DNA from: Mycolicibacterium iranicum
GTDB taxonomy: Bacteria > Actinomycetota > Actinomycetes > Mycobacteriales > Mycobacteriaceae
DNA length: 50,588 nucleotides
Assembly (NCBI RefSeq): GCF_002101705.1
Contig: NZ_LQPC01000007.1
Coordinates: 1-50,588 of the forward strand
Direction: 5' to 3'
A program made the position numbers and the translations under genes. The notes beneath the pieces are model-generated. The model was given only the letters and a program-made list of their open reading frames with translations. It searched no databases and had not been told where the DNA came from. Position 1 is the stretch's first letter, and every line of letters starts with the position of its first letter. Below are positions 32,296 through 42,196 of the stretch, one piece after another.

Positions 32296-34887
32296 CTACG
32301 GCACGTAGCTCTGCAGCAGTGACACGGGCAACCCGTTCGCGAACGTAATGCCGCTGAGCGCAGCGATGCTCGCCGGCTTGGGGATCCGTTCGAGTTCGGG
32401 CGTGCTCGGGTCGCTGCCGTACAGCCCGAACTGCAGGTCGTAGCCGCCCGCCCACTCGAGGTTGTCGACGAATGACCAGTAGGTGTAGCCGCGGATGTCG
32501 GCGCCGTGCGCGACCAGGTCCTGCACCACCGCGACATGGTTCACGATGTAGGACGGCCGCTTCGAGTCGTCATCATCGGCGATGCCGTTCTCGGTGATCC
32601 ACAACGGTTTTCCGTAGGACGCGGCGAGCTCGAGGACCTCGCGGAGGCCGCCGGGATCGGTCGGCTGGTTGAAGTCGCTGCAGGTGGGCTCGTCGGCCGA
32701 GCACCGGACCGGGAAACCGCGCAGGAACGGAAAACCCGGCAGCGGTGCGACACCGAAACCGAACATGGGCTGCGACCCGTAGTACTGCACGCCGAGGAAA
32801 TCGACCTTGTCCGCGAAGTCGGGATGAACCTCGTCGGCGGTCTTGATCCCGTCGAAGTTGACGTCCACCCATCCGTCGACCACGGCGTTCGGGAACCACC
32901 CGTTGTAGTAGTGATTCCACGCGTCGGCGGCCTGCACGTCGAGCTCGTTGACCGGGTTGGCGGGCCGCGCCGGAATCATGTTGAGGGTCACGCCGACGAA
33001 CGCCGCCGGCCCGTTCTCGCCGGCGGTGGTGGTGTCCCACGTGCGGATGGCATCAAATGCGGCGACGTGTCCGATCGCCTGGTTCACCAAGAAGGTCGAC
33101 GCCAGATCGGGTCGGATGACGCCCGGTGGCCAGTTCGGCACCACCCACGGGATCGCCAGAAACTCGGTCAGCACCGGCGAGAACGGCTCGTTGAGCGTCG
33201 CCCAGTTGTCCACCTGGTCGCCGTACTTCCACGCCAGGTATGCCGCGTACTTTTCGAACTCGCCGGCGGTGCCGTCCGATAACCAACCGGCCTTGGGCGC
33301 GGGTAGCCCCAACTGGATCAGTGGCCGCGAGGCGATCGGATCGTGCACCCACACCGGAAGCGTGAAGTGGTTGATCGTGACGAACGGGTCGAGTCCATGC
33401 CGACGCAGAGCGGCGAAGACGGCCCGATAGTGGGCTACCTCGTCCTGGTCGGCCAACGCGTCGAGGGCCTGCAGGTCGGCCTCACTGAGCGCCCCGCCCT
33501 CATCGGAGATATCGACCTCGGCGGTGGAGTTCGGAAAGATCCGGCTCCATTCGATGGACATCCGGAAGGTGTCCATCCCGAGCTCGTCGCGGGCCAGCAC
33601 AGCGTCGTCCTCGTAGGAGACGTAGGCACCCGGCCCGTCTTCGGGGACCCCTTTGACCAAACCGAGAAGCCGGTTGAGCGGGTCGTGCACCCAGCGGTAC
33701 CAGTCCGACCGGGTATCGACCGGCGCTCCGGGTCCGCCCTCGGCCTGGAAGCCGGAATGGGCCACACCCCAACGGAAATCGTCCGGCAGCGACAGATCGA
33801 CGCCTGCCACCGGAGTGATGTTGACCGTGATGGTCTTGCTGATTCCATGCCCGCCACCCGGATTGAGAAAGCTGCCGATGATGGGGACGAATCGCAGCAA
33901 ACCCAGCAGCCCGTGCACGTGCAGGCCGTCCTGCTCGTCACTGACCGCGACGGTGAAGGTATCTGTGCCACCGACCGCGGCCATCGCGTTCATCGGCCGG
34001 TAGACGAAGTTGCCGGCCGCGTCAACAACGACGGTGCCGCCGTTGTGCGGCCTGCCGATCACTGTGTAGGTCAGCACGTCCCCGTCGGGGTCCTCGACGC
34101 CGACGTTTCCCGTGACGACGACATCGCCGTCGACTGTGAGGCTCTGCGTCTGCGGCAGCGGATTCTCCACGTCCGTCGGCGACCCGTTGAACAGTTCCCG
34201 CCGCACCCACGCCAGCAGACCCCACAGGGAAGGATCGGTGGGCGGCTTCGGAGCACCGGCGGCGAACGGCTGCAGGAACGACCGGACGACGCTGCCCGCC
34301 AGGTCGACGACGTAGGTCACCGCCGAACGCAGGTCGAACGCGGTCGGATAGGGCCGCCAAGAGGGGACCTGCGGCGGCGCGACCGATGTCGCCGCCGTGG
34401 CGCGCGCCGGTGCCGAGCTGGGAGCCTCAGACTGTGCCTTGCGGGTGACGACGTGGTCGGGCTCTTCAGGTTCGACGGAGGCCTCGATGTCCGGCTCGGC
34501 GGACTCGTCGTCCTGGGTGACGGCCGCTTCGTCGTCAGCCGAGGGCACCTCGTCGGGTTCCGATTCGGATTCGTCGTCCTCGATCACGTCGTCCGGTTCG
34601 TCGACCTCGTCCGGCTCGTCGACCGCGTCCGGCTCGTCGACCACGAGTTCGGGCTGCGCTTCGGGTTCGAGCTCAGCCTCCTCGGCGGGCGCGTTCTCAC
34701 CGCTCGCCTCATTCGGGCCGTCGGCCTTCGACGACGTCTCGGCAGTATCGGCTTTGGTCGCGGCGGCGGAATCCTCCGTCGCCCAGGCGACCCCGGACCC
34801 GGTGAACACCGCGGCACCTACCCCCAGCGCCACGGCGAGACCCCCGACGCGTCCTACGAAGCTCCCACAGCTCATGACCTTCTGCAT
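32296..34887 (-). CDS. Large secreted GH1 beta-glycosidase with acidic and cadherin-like segments
   Basis: This is an 863-residue exported protein. The signal is cleaved near residue 36 (VAWA before TED). Residues about 40-150 are acidic (Asp, Glu, Pro, Val repeats). A mycobacterial exported-protein module with YPTAFDLRSAVTYVVDLAGS and LWGLLAWVRRELF follows. A cadherin/VCBS-like domain (DVVVTGNVGVEDPDGDVLTYTV) comes next, and then a GH1 barrel from about 385. The acid/base is Glu567 in TLNEPF and the nucleophile is Glu766 in ITENG. It should hydrolyse a beta-glucoside-like substrate at the cell surface. ATG 34887 was used; ATG 34875 is an alternative. No transporter or sugar genes adjoin it. 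Confidence 0.9.
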   Translation of the reverse strand: MQKVMSCGSFVGRVGGLAVALGVGAAVFTGSGVAWATEDSAAATKADTAETSSKADGPNEASGENAPAEEAELEPEAQPELVVDEPDAVDEPDEVDEPDDVIEDDESESEPDEVPSADDEAAVTQDDESAEPDIEASVEPEEPDHVVTRKAQSEAPSSAPARATAATSVAPPQVPSWRPYPTAFDLRSAVTYVVDLAGSVVRSFLQPFAAGAPKPPTDPSLWGLLAWVRRELFNGSPTDVENPLPQTQSLTVDGDVVVTGNVGVEDPDGDVLTYTVIGRPHNGGTVVVDAAGNFVYRPMNAMAAVGGTDTFTVAVSDEQDGLHVHGLLGLLRFVPIIGSFLNPGGGHGISKTITVNITPVAGVDLSLPDDFRWGVAHSGFQAEGGPGAPVDTRSDWYRWVHDPLNRLLGLVKGVPEDGPGAYVSYEDDAVLARDELGMDTFRMSIEWSRIFPNSTAEVDISDEGGALSEADLQALDALADQDEVAHYRAVFAALRRHGLDPFVTINHFTLPVWVHDPIASRPLIQLGLPAPKAGWLSDGTAGEFEKYAAYLAWKYGDQVDNWATLNEPFSPVLTEFLAIPWVVPNWPPGVIRPDLASTFLVNQAIGHVAAFDAIRTWDTTTAGENGPAAFVGVTLNMIPARPANPVNELDVQAADAWNHYYNGWFPNAVVDGWVDVNFDGIKTADEVHPDFADKVDFLGVQYYGSQPMFGFGVAPLPGFPFLRGFPVRCSADEPTCSDFNQPTDPGGLREVLELAASYGKPLWITENGIADDDDSKRPSYIVNHVAVVQDLVAHGADIRGYTYWSFVDNLEWAGGYDLQFGLYGSDPSTPELERIPKPASIAALSGITFANGLPVSLLQSYVP

Positions 34888-34912
34888 ACGCCCGTCGCGC
34901 GGCCGGGATCGG

Positions 34913-34928
34913 AAGTTTGGCCAAACTT
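34913..34928. promoter_or_regulatory. Perfect 16-bp palindrome AAGTTTGGCCAAACTT before the GH1 gene
   Basis: The palindrome is flawless and begins 25 bp before the GH1 start; TTGGCCA then recurs immediately. It is in the position expected for a repressor around the transcription start. Its regulator is not in the window. Confidence 0.6.
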
Positions 34929-35034
34929 GGCCAGATAGCGAATTGCCGGTGTGTTCATAGCGGCGTGGCTTTCCCCGATGGCGATAATGCCGGAATGCGC
35001 CCCGACCGCGGGCACCAGATGCGAGGTGTGATCT

Positions 35035-35811
35035 GTGCTCTGGCTACTCCAGATGCCTGCGCCGATCCTCGGCGTCCTCTGGGTCGCGCTCTTCGTCGGC
35101 CTGTCTGTGGGCGGCCTTGTCCTCTTCCGCAAGGTGGTGTCACACAAAAGGTTTGAAGGCTCTAATGCGGTGTCCGGCTCGGTGTTCCAACTTGCCGGTG
35201 TGCTCTACGCCGTTCTCGTCGCCTTCCTGGTCGTCGTCGTGTGGGAGCAGTTCGGCGACGCAGAGGATGCCAGCGGGCTGGAGGCGGCCGCGATCGGCGA
35301 CCTGCTGCGGGACTCGGAGGCGCTGCCGGTCGAGTCGCGGGACCTGATTCAGCAGAGTCTGATTGCCTACACCAGAAACGTCATCGACGTGGAATTCCCG
35401 CGCATGCGGGAGGGAGAGCGGATCGAGGATCAAAGCGACGAGCTGTACGCCGTCTGGGAAAGCTACAAGATGGTCCAGCCCGAGACCCGCAACGAGATCG
35501 CGTTCTTCGATCATGCGATCGGGCGGCTCAACGACCTGAGCGCCGACCGCAAGCTTCGAGTGTCGACGGCGGACGCATCGGTGCCCACTCCCCTGTGGAT
35601 CCTGCTACTCGGCGGCGGTGGCGTGGTCATGGGCTTCACGTTCCTGTTCGGAACCCGCGATCTGTTCGTGCACGCTCTCGCAGTTGGCCTGACGTCGGCG
35701 CTGCTGGCGTTCGTGATGTATCTGATCTTTCTCCTCGAGCACCCCTACGTCGGCGAGTTGTCCGTGCAGCCCACCCCGTACGTCGACGTGCTCGAAGTGT
35801 GGGATCAGTAG
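35035..35811 (+). CDS. DUF4239 (bestrophin-like) membrane protein
   Basis: This 258-residue protein has two N-terminal helices (ILGVLWVALFVGLSVGGLVLF and SVFQLAGVLYAVLVAFLVVVVWEQF) and two C-terminal ones (WILLLGGGGVVMGFTFLF and LTSALLAFVMYLIFLL) around a roughly 120-residue helical domain. It fits DUF4239, which is distantly like bestrophin channels. The GTG start at 35035 follows GCGAGGTG. It converges on fprB with only two bases between stops. Function is unknown; ion transport is a family-based guess. Confidence 0.82.
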   Translation: MLWLLQMPAPILGVLWVALFVGLSVGGLVLFRKVVSHKRFEGSNAVSGSVFQLAGVLYAVLVAFLVVVVWEQFGDAEDASGLEAAAIGDLLRDSEALPVESRDLIQQSLIAYTRNVIDVEFPRMREGERIEDQSDELYAVWESYKMVQPETRNEIAFFDHAIGRLNDLSADRKLRVSTADASVPTPLWILLLGGGGVVMGFTFLFGTRDLFVHALAVGLTSALLAFVMYLIFLLEHPYVGELSVQPTPYVDVLEVWDQ

Positions 35812-35813
35812 CG

Positions 35814-37475
35814 TCAGCGGCGCAGGCCGGCCAGCAGCCGCTGGTGAAGCGGCGGTGCGGGAGCAGTCGCCGCCGCGGCGCACATCTCGGTGACCGACGT
35901 GAACTTGTCACGCGGGCGCAACCCGCCGCCGCGTGCTACCTCGGCGTCGTCGATCGCCTTCCATCCCGCCGCATCGATGACGGCAGGCTGCCGGCCCCGG
36001 ACGAACCGTTCGAGAGCGGAGGATTTGTGCCTGGGCTCGGTCAGCAGACCGTTGTTGTAGTCGGCAACCAGGTTGTGTACCGTTTCGGCGGCGCACGATT
36101 TGTTGGTACCGATGAAGCCGGTCGGCCCACGCTTGATCCACCCGGCGACATAGCTTCCGGGGGTGTCCGCCACCCTCCCGCCCTCGTTGGGCACGACCGC
36201 CGCGGCGTCGTCGAACGGGAGGCCCCGAATGGGCTTGCCGCGGTAGCCGATCGAGGTCAGAACGAGCCCTGATGACATCTGGACGCGGTCGTCGGTTCCG
36301 GTGACCGTGAATTCCACCCCGGCGGCCGTGGTATCGCCGAGAATCCGCGCCGGCGTCAGACCGTAGGCGAGCCGGATACGGGGCCGGGTGATCGGCGTGC
36401 TCGCGTCCCCGAGCTTCGACAGGATCTCCAGCTTGTTGCGGGTGAGGGCGTCGGTCTCCTCGGCGAGGTCGGCAAGCACCCGCTGATGGTCTGTGGGATC
36501 GAGGACGACCTCGCAGGCTGCCGTCAGTCCGATCAGTTCAGGCAGAGTGAACGCCGACGCGGCCGGCCCGCGCCGAGCGGCGATCACCACTTCCTGCACG
36601 CGCGACGTGCGCAGCGCGTCGAGGGCCTGGTCGGCGATGTCGGTGCGCGCCAGGACATCCGGGTCGGTCGTCAGAATGCGGGCGACATCGAGTGCGACGT
36701 TGCCGTTGCCGATGATGACGACACGTTCGCCGGAGAGATCGACGGGCAGATCGGTGAAGTCGGGGTGGCCGTTGTACCACGCGACGAACTCGGTCGCGGT
36801 GCCCGTACCGGGCAGTTCGATTCCGTCGACCTCGAGGCGACGATCGGTGGGCGCACCCACCGCATAGATCACCGCGTGGTGATGGGCGAGCAGTTCGTCG
36901 TGCGTGAGATCAGAACCCACGTCGACGTTCAGATAAAACGTGAAGCCTGGTCGCGCAGCGATCTTGTCGAAGAGTGCGGTGACCCTCTTGGTGGTCTGAT
37001 GATCCGGCGCGACACCCGCGCGCACCAAACCGTATGGGGTGGGCAGTTTTTCGAAGACGTTCACGCGCACGCCCTGCTGGGTCAACAGTTCGTCGGCGGC
37101 ATACATGGCCGCCGGGCCCGATCCGACGATCGCGACAGTCAATGGACCGCCGCGCTGGGCATGCACGACCGGGGCCTCCAGGACTGGCGCCAGCTTCGAC
37201 GTCGGCGGCAACTTGCCTTCGCGCTTCGGGTAGAACGCGGCGTTGAGCTCGACGAAGGGCAGCTGCTCGGGTGTCAGCTTCGAGTCGGGTGCAATGGCTC
37301 CGACCGGGCACGCCGACACGCAGGCGCCGCAGTCGACGCACGCGACCGGGTCGATGTAGAGCATCTCGGCAGTCGCGAAACCGGGCTCATCCGGGGACGG
37401 GTGGATGCAGTTGACGGGGCATGCGTAGACACATGACCCGTCGCTGCAACACGACTGGGTGACAACGTGTGGCAC
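35814..37475 (-). CDS. fprB: Ferredoxin/ferredoxin-NADP reductase FprB
   Basis: This 553-residue fusion has an N-terminal 7Fe/8Fe ferredoxin (CSDGSCVYACPVNCIHP, then CVDCGACVSACPVGAI). A short linker leads to the FprA-type reductase: FAD motif VAIVGSGPAAMYAADELL, NADP motif VVIIGNGNVALDVARIL, and SYVAGWIKRGPTGFIGTNK near the end. Length and sequence match Rv0886. It moves electrons between NADPH and an iron-sulphur partner. The GTG start at 37475 follows a TAGGAGA that includes the stop of the upstream gene. That upstream gene, a diiron oxygenase, is the most likely electron acceptor, which is inference. Confidence 0.95.
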   Translation of the reverse strand: MPHVVTQSCCSDGSCVYACPVNCIHPSPDEPGFATAEMLYIDPVACVDCGACVSACPVGAIAPDSKLTPEQLPFVELNAAFYPKREGKLPPTSKLAPVLEAPVVHAQRGGPLTVAIVGSGPAAMYAADELLTQQGVRVNVFEKLPTPYGLVRAGVAPDHQTTKRVTALFDKIAARPGFTFYLNVDVGSDLTHDELLAHHHAVIYAVGAPTDRRLEVDGIELPGTGTATEFVAWYNGHPDFTDLPVDLSGERVVIIGNGNVALDVARILTTDPDVLARTDIADQALDALRTSRVQEVVIAARRGPAASAFTLPELIGLTAACEVVLDPTDHQRVLADLAEETDALTRNKLEILSKLGDASTPITRPRIRLAYGLTPARILGDTTAAGVEFTVTGTDDRVQMSSGLVLTSIGYRGKPIRGLPFDDAAAVVPNEGGRVADTPGSYVAGWIKRGPTGFIGTNKSCAAETVHNLVADYNNGLLTEPRHKSSALERFVRGRQPAVIDAAGWKAIDDAEVARGGGLRPRDKFTSVTEMCAAAATAPAPPLHQRLLAGLRR

Positions 37476-37483
37476 GGGGTCTC

Positions 37484-38512
37484 CTACGCGGCGCTGACCA
37501 CGTGCTGGCGGGCCGGTTCGCTGCGGTAGCGGCTGGGCTTGCCGTCGATCTTGCAGATCCGCCACATGAGCTTGGCGAGCGGATTCATCAAACCGGTCTC
37601 GTGGCAGAGCATGCGTACGTCGCCGAACATGTCGCGGAGGAACTGCCGAGCGTCGGGGGTGCCGAAGAAGACTTCCTTCTTCACCGAGCGCGGGATGTCG
37701 AATTCCTTCCAGAACGCCTTCGGCGGGACCACGATCGCCTGACACAGCACACGCATGACGATCGGCACATGCAGCGACAGCCACAACCGCTTGGCGCGAC
37801 TCATGGGGGGCACACGCTTGCGCAGGTACTCGTGCGCAAACGAGATGTGCCGGGCCTCTTCGGCCACGTGAATGGCCATCACGCGCTCCATGATCGGATG
37901 CAGTGCTTTACCTTCGCGCAACACGTTCTTCTGGGTGTGGTCGATGGGTTCCTCGCCGGCGAGGACCCCGAAGAAGAACAAGACCGGCATGGGGCCCGCC
38001 GCGAGCGGGATGAACTGCGACAGCCACTTCAGCATGCGGGGCATGCCGGGCACGTCGGCGCCGATCCGATTCACCATCTCCTGAAACATCAGGGTGTGGT
38101 TGCACTCCTCGACGGACTCGTGCAGGCAGTATCGGTACTCCGGGGAACCGTTGGGCACCCAGAATGCGTAGTTCATCAGGCCGCGGATGAGGATCGACTC
38201 GAAGTGCAGCCCGACCTTGGCGACATTGGCCTGGCGCCACATTCCGATCTCGATCTGACGTTCCCTGGACTGGGCCTGGTACCAGGGGTGCTTACCCAGC
38301 GGGTCTGTGCCGGGAAGGATCCAGCGCTCATCGTCGGGCGTCACCGCAAATTCGGCCGAGTCCCAGTCGATGTCGGTGTAGGGATTGAAGTTCCTGCGCA
38401 CCGACCCTTCGGAAAGTGTGGTCAGCGTGTCGACGTACTGGGCGTCGTCGAGGACATCCATGTTCTTGCGCCAGCGCCGGATGACGCGCGTCTTCGCTTC
38501 TTTGACAGCCAT
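37484..38512 (-). CDS. AurF-like diiron N-oxygenase family protein
   Basis: This 342-residue helical protein has all seven metal-ligand positions of AurF-type oxygenases: Glu105, Glu136, His139 (EECNH), Glu188, His215, Glu219 and His222 (HVAEEARH). Spacing agrees with AurF (27 between the fourth and fifth ligand, then 4 and 3). The family oxidises aryl amines to nitro compounds or does related chemistry. ATG 38512 is supported by GGGAGG upstream; a longer frame to 38569 is not. It corresponds to Rv0885. It leads the operon with fprB, eight bases downstream. The native substrate is unknown. Confidence 0.9.
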   Translation of the reverse strand: MAVKEAKTRVIRRWRKNMDVLDDAQYVDTLTTLSEGSVRRNFNPYTDIDWDSAEFAVTPDDERWILPGTDPLGKHPWYQAQSRERQIEIGMWRQANVAKVGLHFESILIRGLMNYAFWVPNGSPEYRYCLHESVEECNHTLMFQEMVNRIGADVPGMPRMLKWLSQFIPLAAGPMPVLFFFGVLAGEEPIDHTQKNVLREGKALHPIMERVMAIHVAEEARHISFAHEYLRKRVPPMSRAKRLWLSLHVPIVMRVLCQAIVVPPKAFWKEFDIPRSVKKEVFFGTPDARQFLRDMFGDVRMLCHETGLMNPLAKLMWRICKIDGKPSRYRSEPARQHVVSAA

Positions 38513-39822
<1,310 letters not shown>

Positions 39823-39911
39823 GGGCCTGCCGCGTGTCACTCCGGTTACGGACTGATAACGCAGTAGGGTGACCTGATTATCGGGCATGGCGTCAGCCCG
39901 GAGGAGGTCGT

Positions 39912-40703
39912 ATGAGGGAGCTCAGGGTCGTCGGACTGGACATCGACGGCAAACGCATCATCTGCGAAACCGGCGACTCCGGCGAGAAGTTCGCCCTCCG
40001 GTCAGACGACCGGCTCAAGGCCGCCGTCCGCGGTGACAGGGCCGGATCCAACCAAACCGCGATCGATGTCGAGGTCCCAAACATGCTGCGCCCGAGAGAG
40101 ATTCAGTCAAAGATTCGCGCCGGCGCCTCAGTCGAGCAGGTCGCGTCGGCCGCGGGCGTCGACATCGGGCGCGTCGAACGCTTCGCCCATCCCGTATTGC
40201 TGGAGCGGGCCCGTGCCGCCGAGCTGGCGACTGCGGCTCACCCGGTGCTGGCCGACGGCCCGTCGGTGCTCACCCTGCTGGAGACCGTGACCTCGGCACT
40301 GATCGCGCGTGGCCTCGACCCCGAGGGCACCAACTGGGACGCATGGCGCAACGAGGATGGCCGCTGGACGGTTCAGCTCGCCTGGAAGGCCGGCTTGTCG
40401 GACAACGCCGCGCACTTCCGTTATGCGCCCGGGGCACACGGCGGCACCGTCACCGCCTTCGACGAGGCCGCGGCGGAACTGATCGACCCGAACTACTCGC
40501 GGCCACCGCTGCGGCCGTTGGCTCCTGTCGCGCAACTGGCACTCGAAGAGCCCGAGCCCGCACCGACGCCCGAGCCGGAACCTGTCGCCGAGACGCCTAA
40601 ACCTGCACCAGCGCCCGCGGCGCCGAAGTCGCGCAAGGGCCGTCCCGCCGTGCCGGCGTGGGAGGATGTGCTGCTGGGCGTGCGCTCCAGCGGCCAACGC
40701 TGA
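39912..40703 (+). CDS. sepH: Cell-division protein SepH
   Basis: This 263-residue protein starts after a strong GGAGGAGGT. The N-terminal DUF3071 domain has VVGLDIDGKRIICE and LRPREIQSKIRAGASVEQVASAAGVDIGRVERFAHPV, a helix-turn-helix-like segment. The C-terminus is Pro/Glu/Ala-rich (EEPEPAPTPEPEPVAETPKPAP) and ends in a conserved RPAVPAWEDVLLGVRSSG. SepH was described in actinobacteria as a positive regulator of FtsZ assembly. It matches Rv0883c. It is transcribed with or just after serC. Confidence 0.93.
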   Translation: MRELRVVGLDIDGKRIICETGDSGEKFALRSDDRLKAAVRGDRAGSNQTAIDVEVPNMLRPREIQSKIRAGASVEQVASAAGVDIGRVERFAHPVLLERARAAELATAAHPVLADGPSVLTLLETVTSALIARGLDPEGTNWDAWRNEDGRWTVQLAWKAGLSDNAAHFRYAPGAHGGTVTAFDEAAAELIDPNYSRPPLRPLAPVAQLALEEPEPAPTPEPEPVAETPKPAPAPAAPKSRKGRPAVPAWEDVLLGVRSSGQR

Positions 40704-40734
40704 CCTTCGCCCTCTGAGGCTCCGAACTGCTGAG

Positions 40735-41010
40735 TCACACGGTGCCCGTGCCGGCCAGTGCCAGCAGCGCAACCCAGGCCGCAGCCACCCCGACGCCCGA
40801 CCCCAGCACGAACCACCGCCATACCGGCACTTTGCGCCACCCCCACACCGTCGGCGCGAGTCCGCCGACGGCCACGAGATTGAGCCCCGCGGCGAGCAGC
40901 GGATGCACCCGGATGAGCCCGATGGTGAGCACGATGATGGCAGCTGCGATGACCGCGGCGACGAACGCCGCCACCGTGAGGCCGGTGGCCCAGGGCGTCT
41001 CGTCGTTCAC
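40735..41010 (-). CDS. DUF2537 small membrane protein
   Basis: This 91-residue protein has three hydrophobic helices: TVAAFVAAVIAAAIIVLTIGLI, AAGLNLVAVGGLAPTVWGW and WFVLGSGVGVAAAWVALLAL. It is the DUF2537 family, equivalent to Rv0882. The ATG overlaps the stop of the methyltransferase gene by four bases (ATGA). Function is unknown. Confidence 0.85.
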   Translation of the reverse strand: MNDETPWATGLTVAAFVAAVIAAAIIVLTIGLIRVHPLLAAGLNLVAVGGLAPTVWGWRKVPVWRWFVLGSGVGVAAAWVALLALAGTGTV

Positions 41011-41846
41011 CCGCGGAGCCTATCCCGCTCGTAGAACGCCAGCGCTGCAGCGGTGGCGACGTTGAGAGAGTCGGTGCCGCGCGACATCGGGATCCGCACC
41101 CGCACGTCGCTTGACCGCATGGTGTGCTCTTTCAGACCCGGCCCCTCGGCACCGACCAGGATGGCCACCCGGTGATCCGACAGCTGCGCCATCGCCTCGG
41201 CGAGCGTCTGGGCCGCAGGATCAGGAGTCATCGCCAGGATATGAAAGCCGCTGTCCTTCAACAGTTTCAAATCTTGCGGCCACTCCTGCGCTCTGGCGAA
41301 CGGAACGAGCAGCGCGTGGCCCATCGACACCCGCACGGCGCGGCGGTACAGCGGATCGGCACAGCCGCTGCCGAACACCACAGCGTCGACGCCGAGCCCG
41401 GCAGCGTTGCGGAACACCGACCCCAGGTTTTCGTGGTCGTTCACGCCCTCCAATACCGCCACGGTGCGAGCACGGTGAAGGACCTCCGAAACTGAAAGAT
41501 CGGGCGCGCGCGATGCAGATGCCAGCACACCCCGGTTCAGGTGGAACCCCACGGCCTCGGCCATGACCTCGGCACTCACCCGGTAGAACGGCGCCGCCAG
41601 CCCGCGGAGGTCATCACCGAGCTCGGCCAGGCGTCGGTCGGTGCCCAGGAGGGCGCGCGGCGCGAACCTCGACGCGATCATGCGCTGCACCACCAGCACA
41701 CCTTCGGCGATGACCAAACCCTTACCGCTCGGCAGGTCAGGCCTGCGGTCCACGCTGTTCAGATCGCGGAAGTCGTCGAGCCGAGGGTCGGCCGGATCGT
41801 CCACGTCGATGACGTCGACATCGCCCGCGAAGCCGTTGCCCATCAC
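41007..41846 (-). CDS. SpoU/TrmH-family RNA 2'-O-methyltransferase
   Basis: This 279-residue protein has a substrate-binding N-terminus and a SPOUT domain. The three motifs are DHENLGSVFRNAAGLGVDAV (motif 1 with the catalytic Arg), ILVGAEGPGLKEH (motif 2) and PMSRGTDSLNVATAAALAFYE (motif 3). SAM binds in the trefoil knot. It should methylate ribose in rRNA or tRNA. It corresponds to Rv0881, whose exact target is uncertain to me. Starts at 41846 and 41843 (consecutive ATGs) are both possible. It is operonic with DUF2537. Confidence 0.92.
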   Translation of the reverse strand: MMGNGFAGDVDVIDVDDPADPRLDDFRDLNSVDRRPDLPSGKGLVIAEGVLVVQRMIASRFAPRALLGTDRRLAELGDDLRGLAAPFYRVSAEVMAEAVGFHLNRGVLASASRAPDLSVSEVLHRARTVAVLEGVNDHENLGSVFRNAAGLGVDAVVFGSGCADPLYRRAVRVSMGHALLVPFARAQEWPQDLKLLKDSGFHILAMTPDPAAQTLAEAMAQLSDHRVAILVGAEGPGLKEHTMRSSDVRVRIPMSRGTDSLNVATAAALAFYERDRLRG

Positions 41847-41926
41847 GCGAATTCGGAGCGATCGGCGACGTGCACAGCGCTAGACACTACCCACGACCCC
41901 GTCGCGGTCGTTTAAGTTGGCAGGCA

Positions 41927-42187
41927 ATGGACTCTGATGCAACGAACACCGAACCACAGCCGCCCCCGCTGCCCGCGGCGCTGCTCGCGCCGGTTCCGGT
42001 CATCGTGGCGATCACGTGTGCCTGGGTGATTGCCGCAGTGTTGGCCTTCACCGTGCCCGCGCTGCACGACTGGCGGCCCATCTCCGTCGCGGGGCTCGGC
42101 GTCGGCGTTCTTGGCACATCGATCTTTCTGTGGCAACGTCACTCCGCGCGCCGCGGAGACCGCGGCGCCCAACGCGGACTGACTTAG
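41927..42187 (+). CDS. DUF2530 small membrane protein
   Basis: This 86-residue protein begins at ATG 41927 after GGCAGG; the frame above it is not coding. It has two helices (VPVIVAITCAWVIAAVLAFTVPAL and ISVAGLGVGVLGTSIFLW) and a basic tail (QRHSARRGDRGAQRG). It resembles Rv0879c. Function is unknown. Confidence 0.83.
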   Translation: MDSDATNTEPQPPPLPAALLAPVPVIVAITCAWVIAAVLAFTVPALHDWRPISVAGLGVGVLGTSIFLWQRHSARRGDRGAQRGLT

Positions 42188-42196
42188 GGAGAAGCC

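Noticed and set aside
33343..34938. 531-codon plus-strand open frame opposite the GH1 gene
   Set aside because: Its composition is an antisense reflection of the acidic stalk and barrel, with no family motif.
37476..37784. 100-residue N-terminal extension of fprB
   Set aside because: It overlaps the AurF-like gene in another frame; GTG 37475 has a ribosome site and gives the standard ferredoxin start.
37484..38512. Natural-product cluster marked by the AurF homologue
   Set aside because: No polyketide or peptide synthase gene is near; the pair matches a conserved mycobacterial locus.
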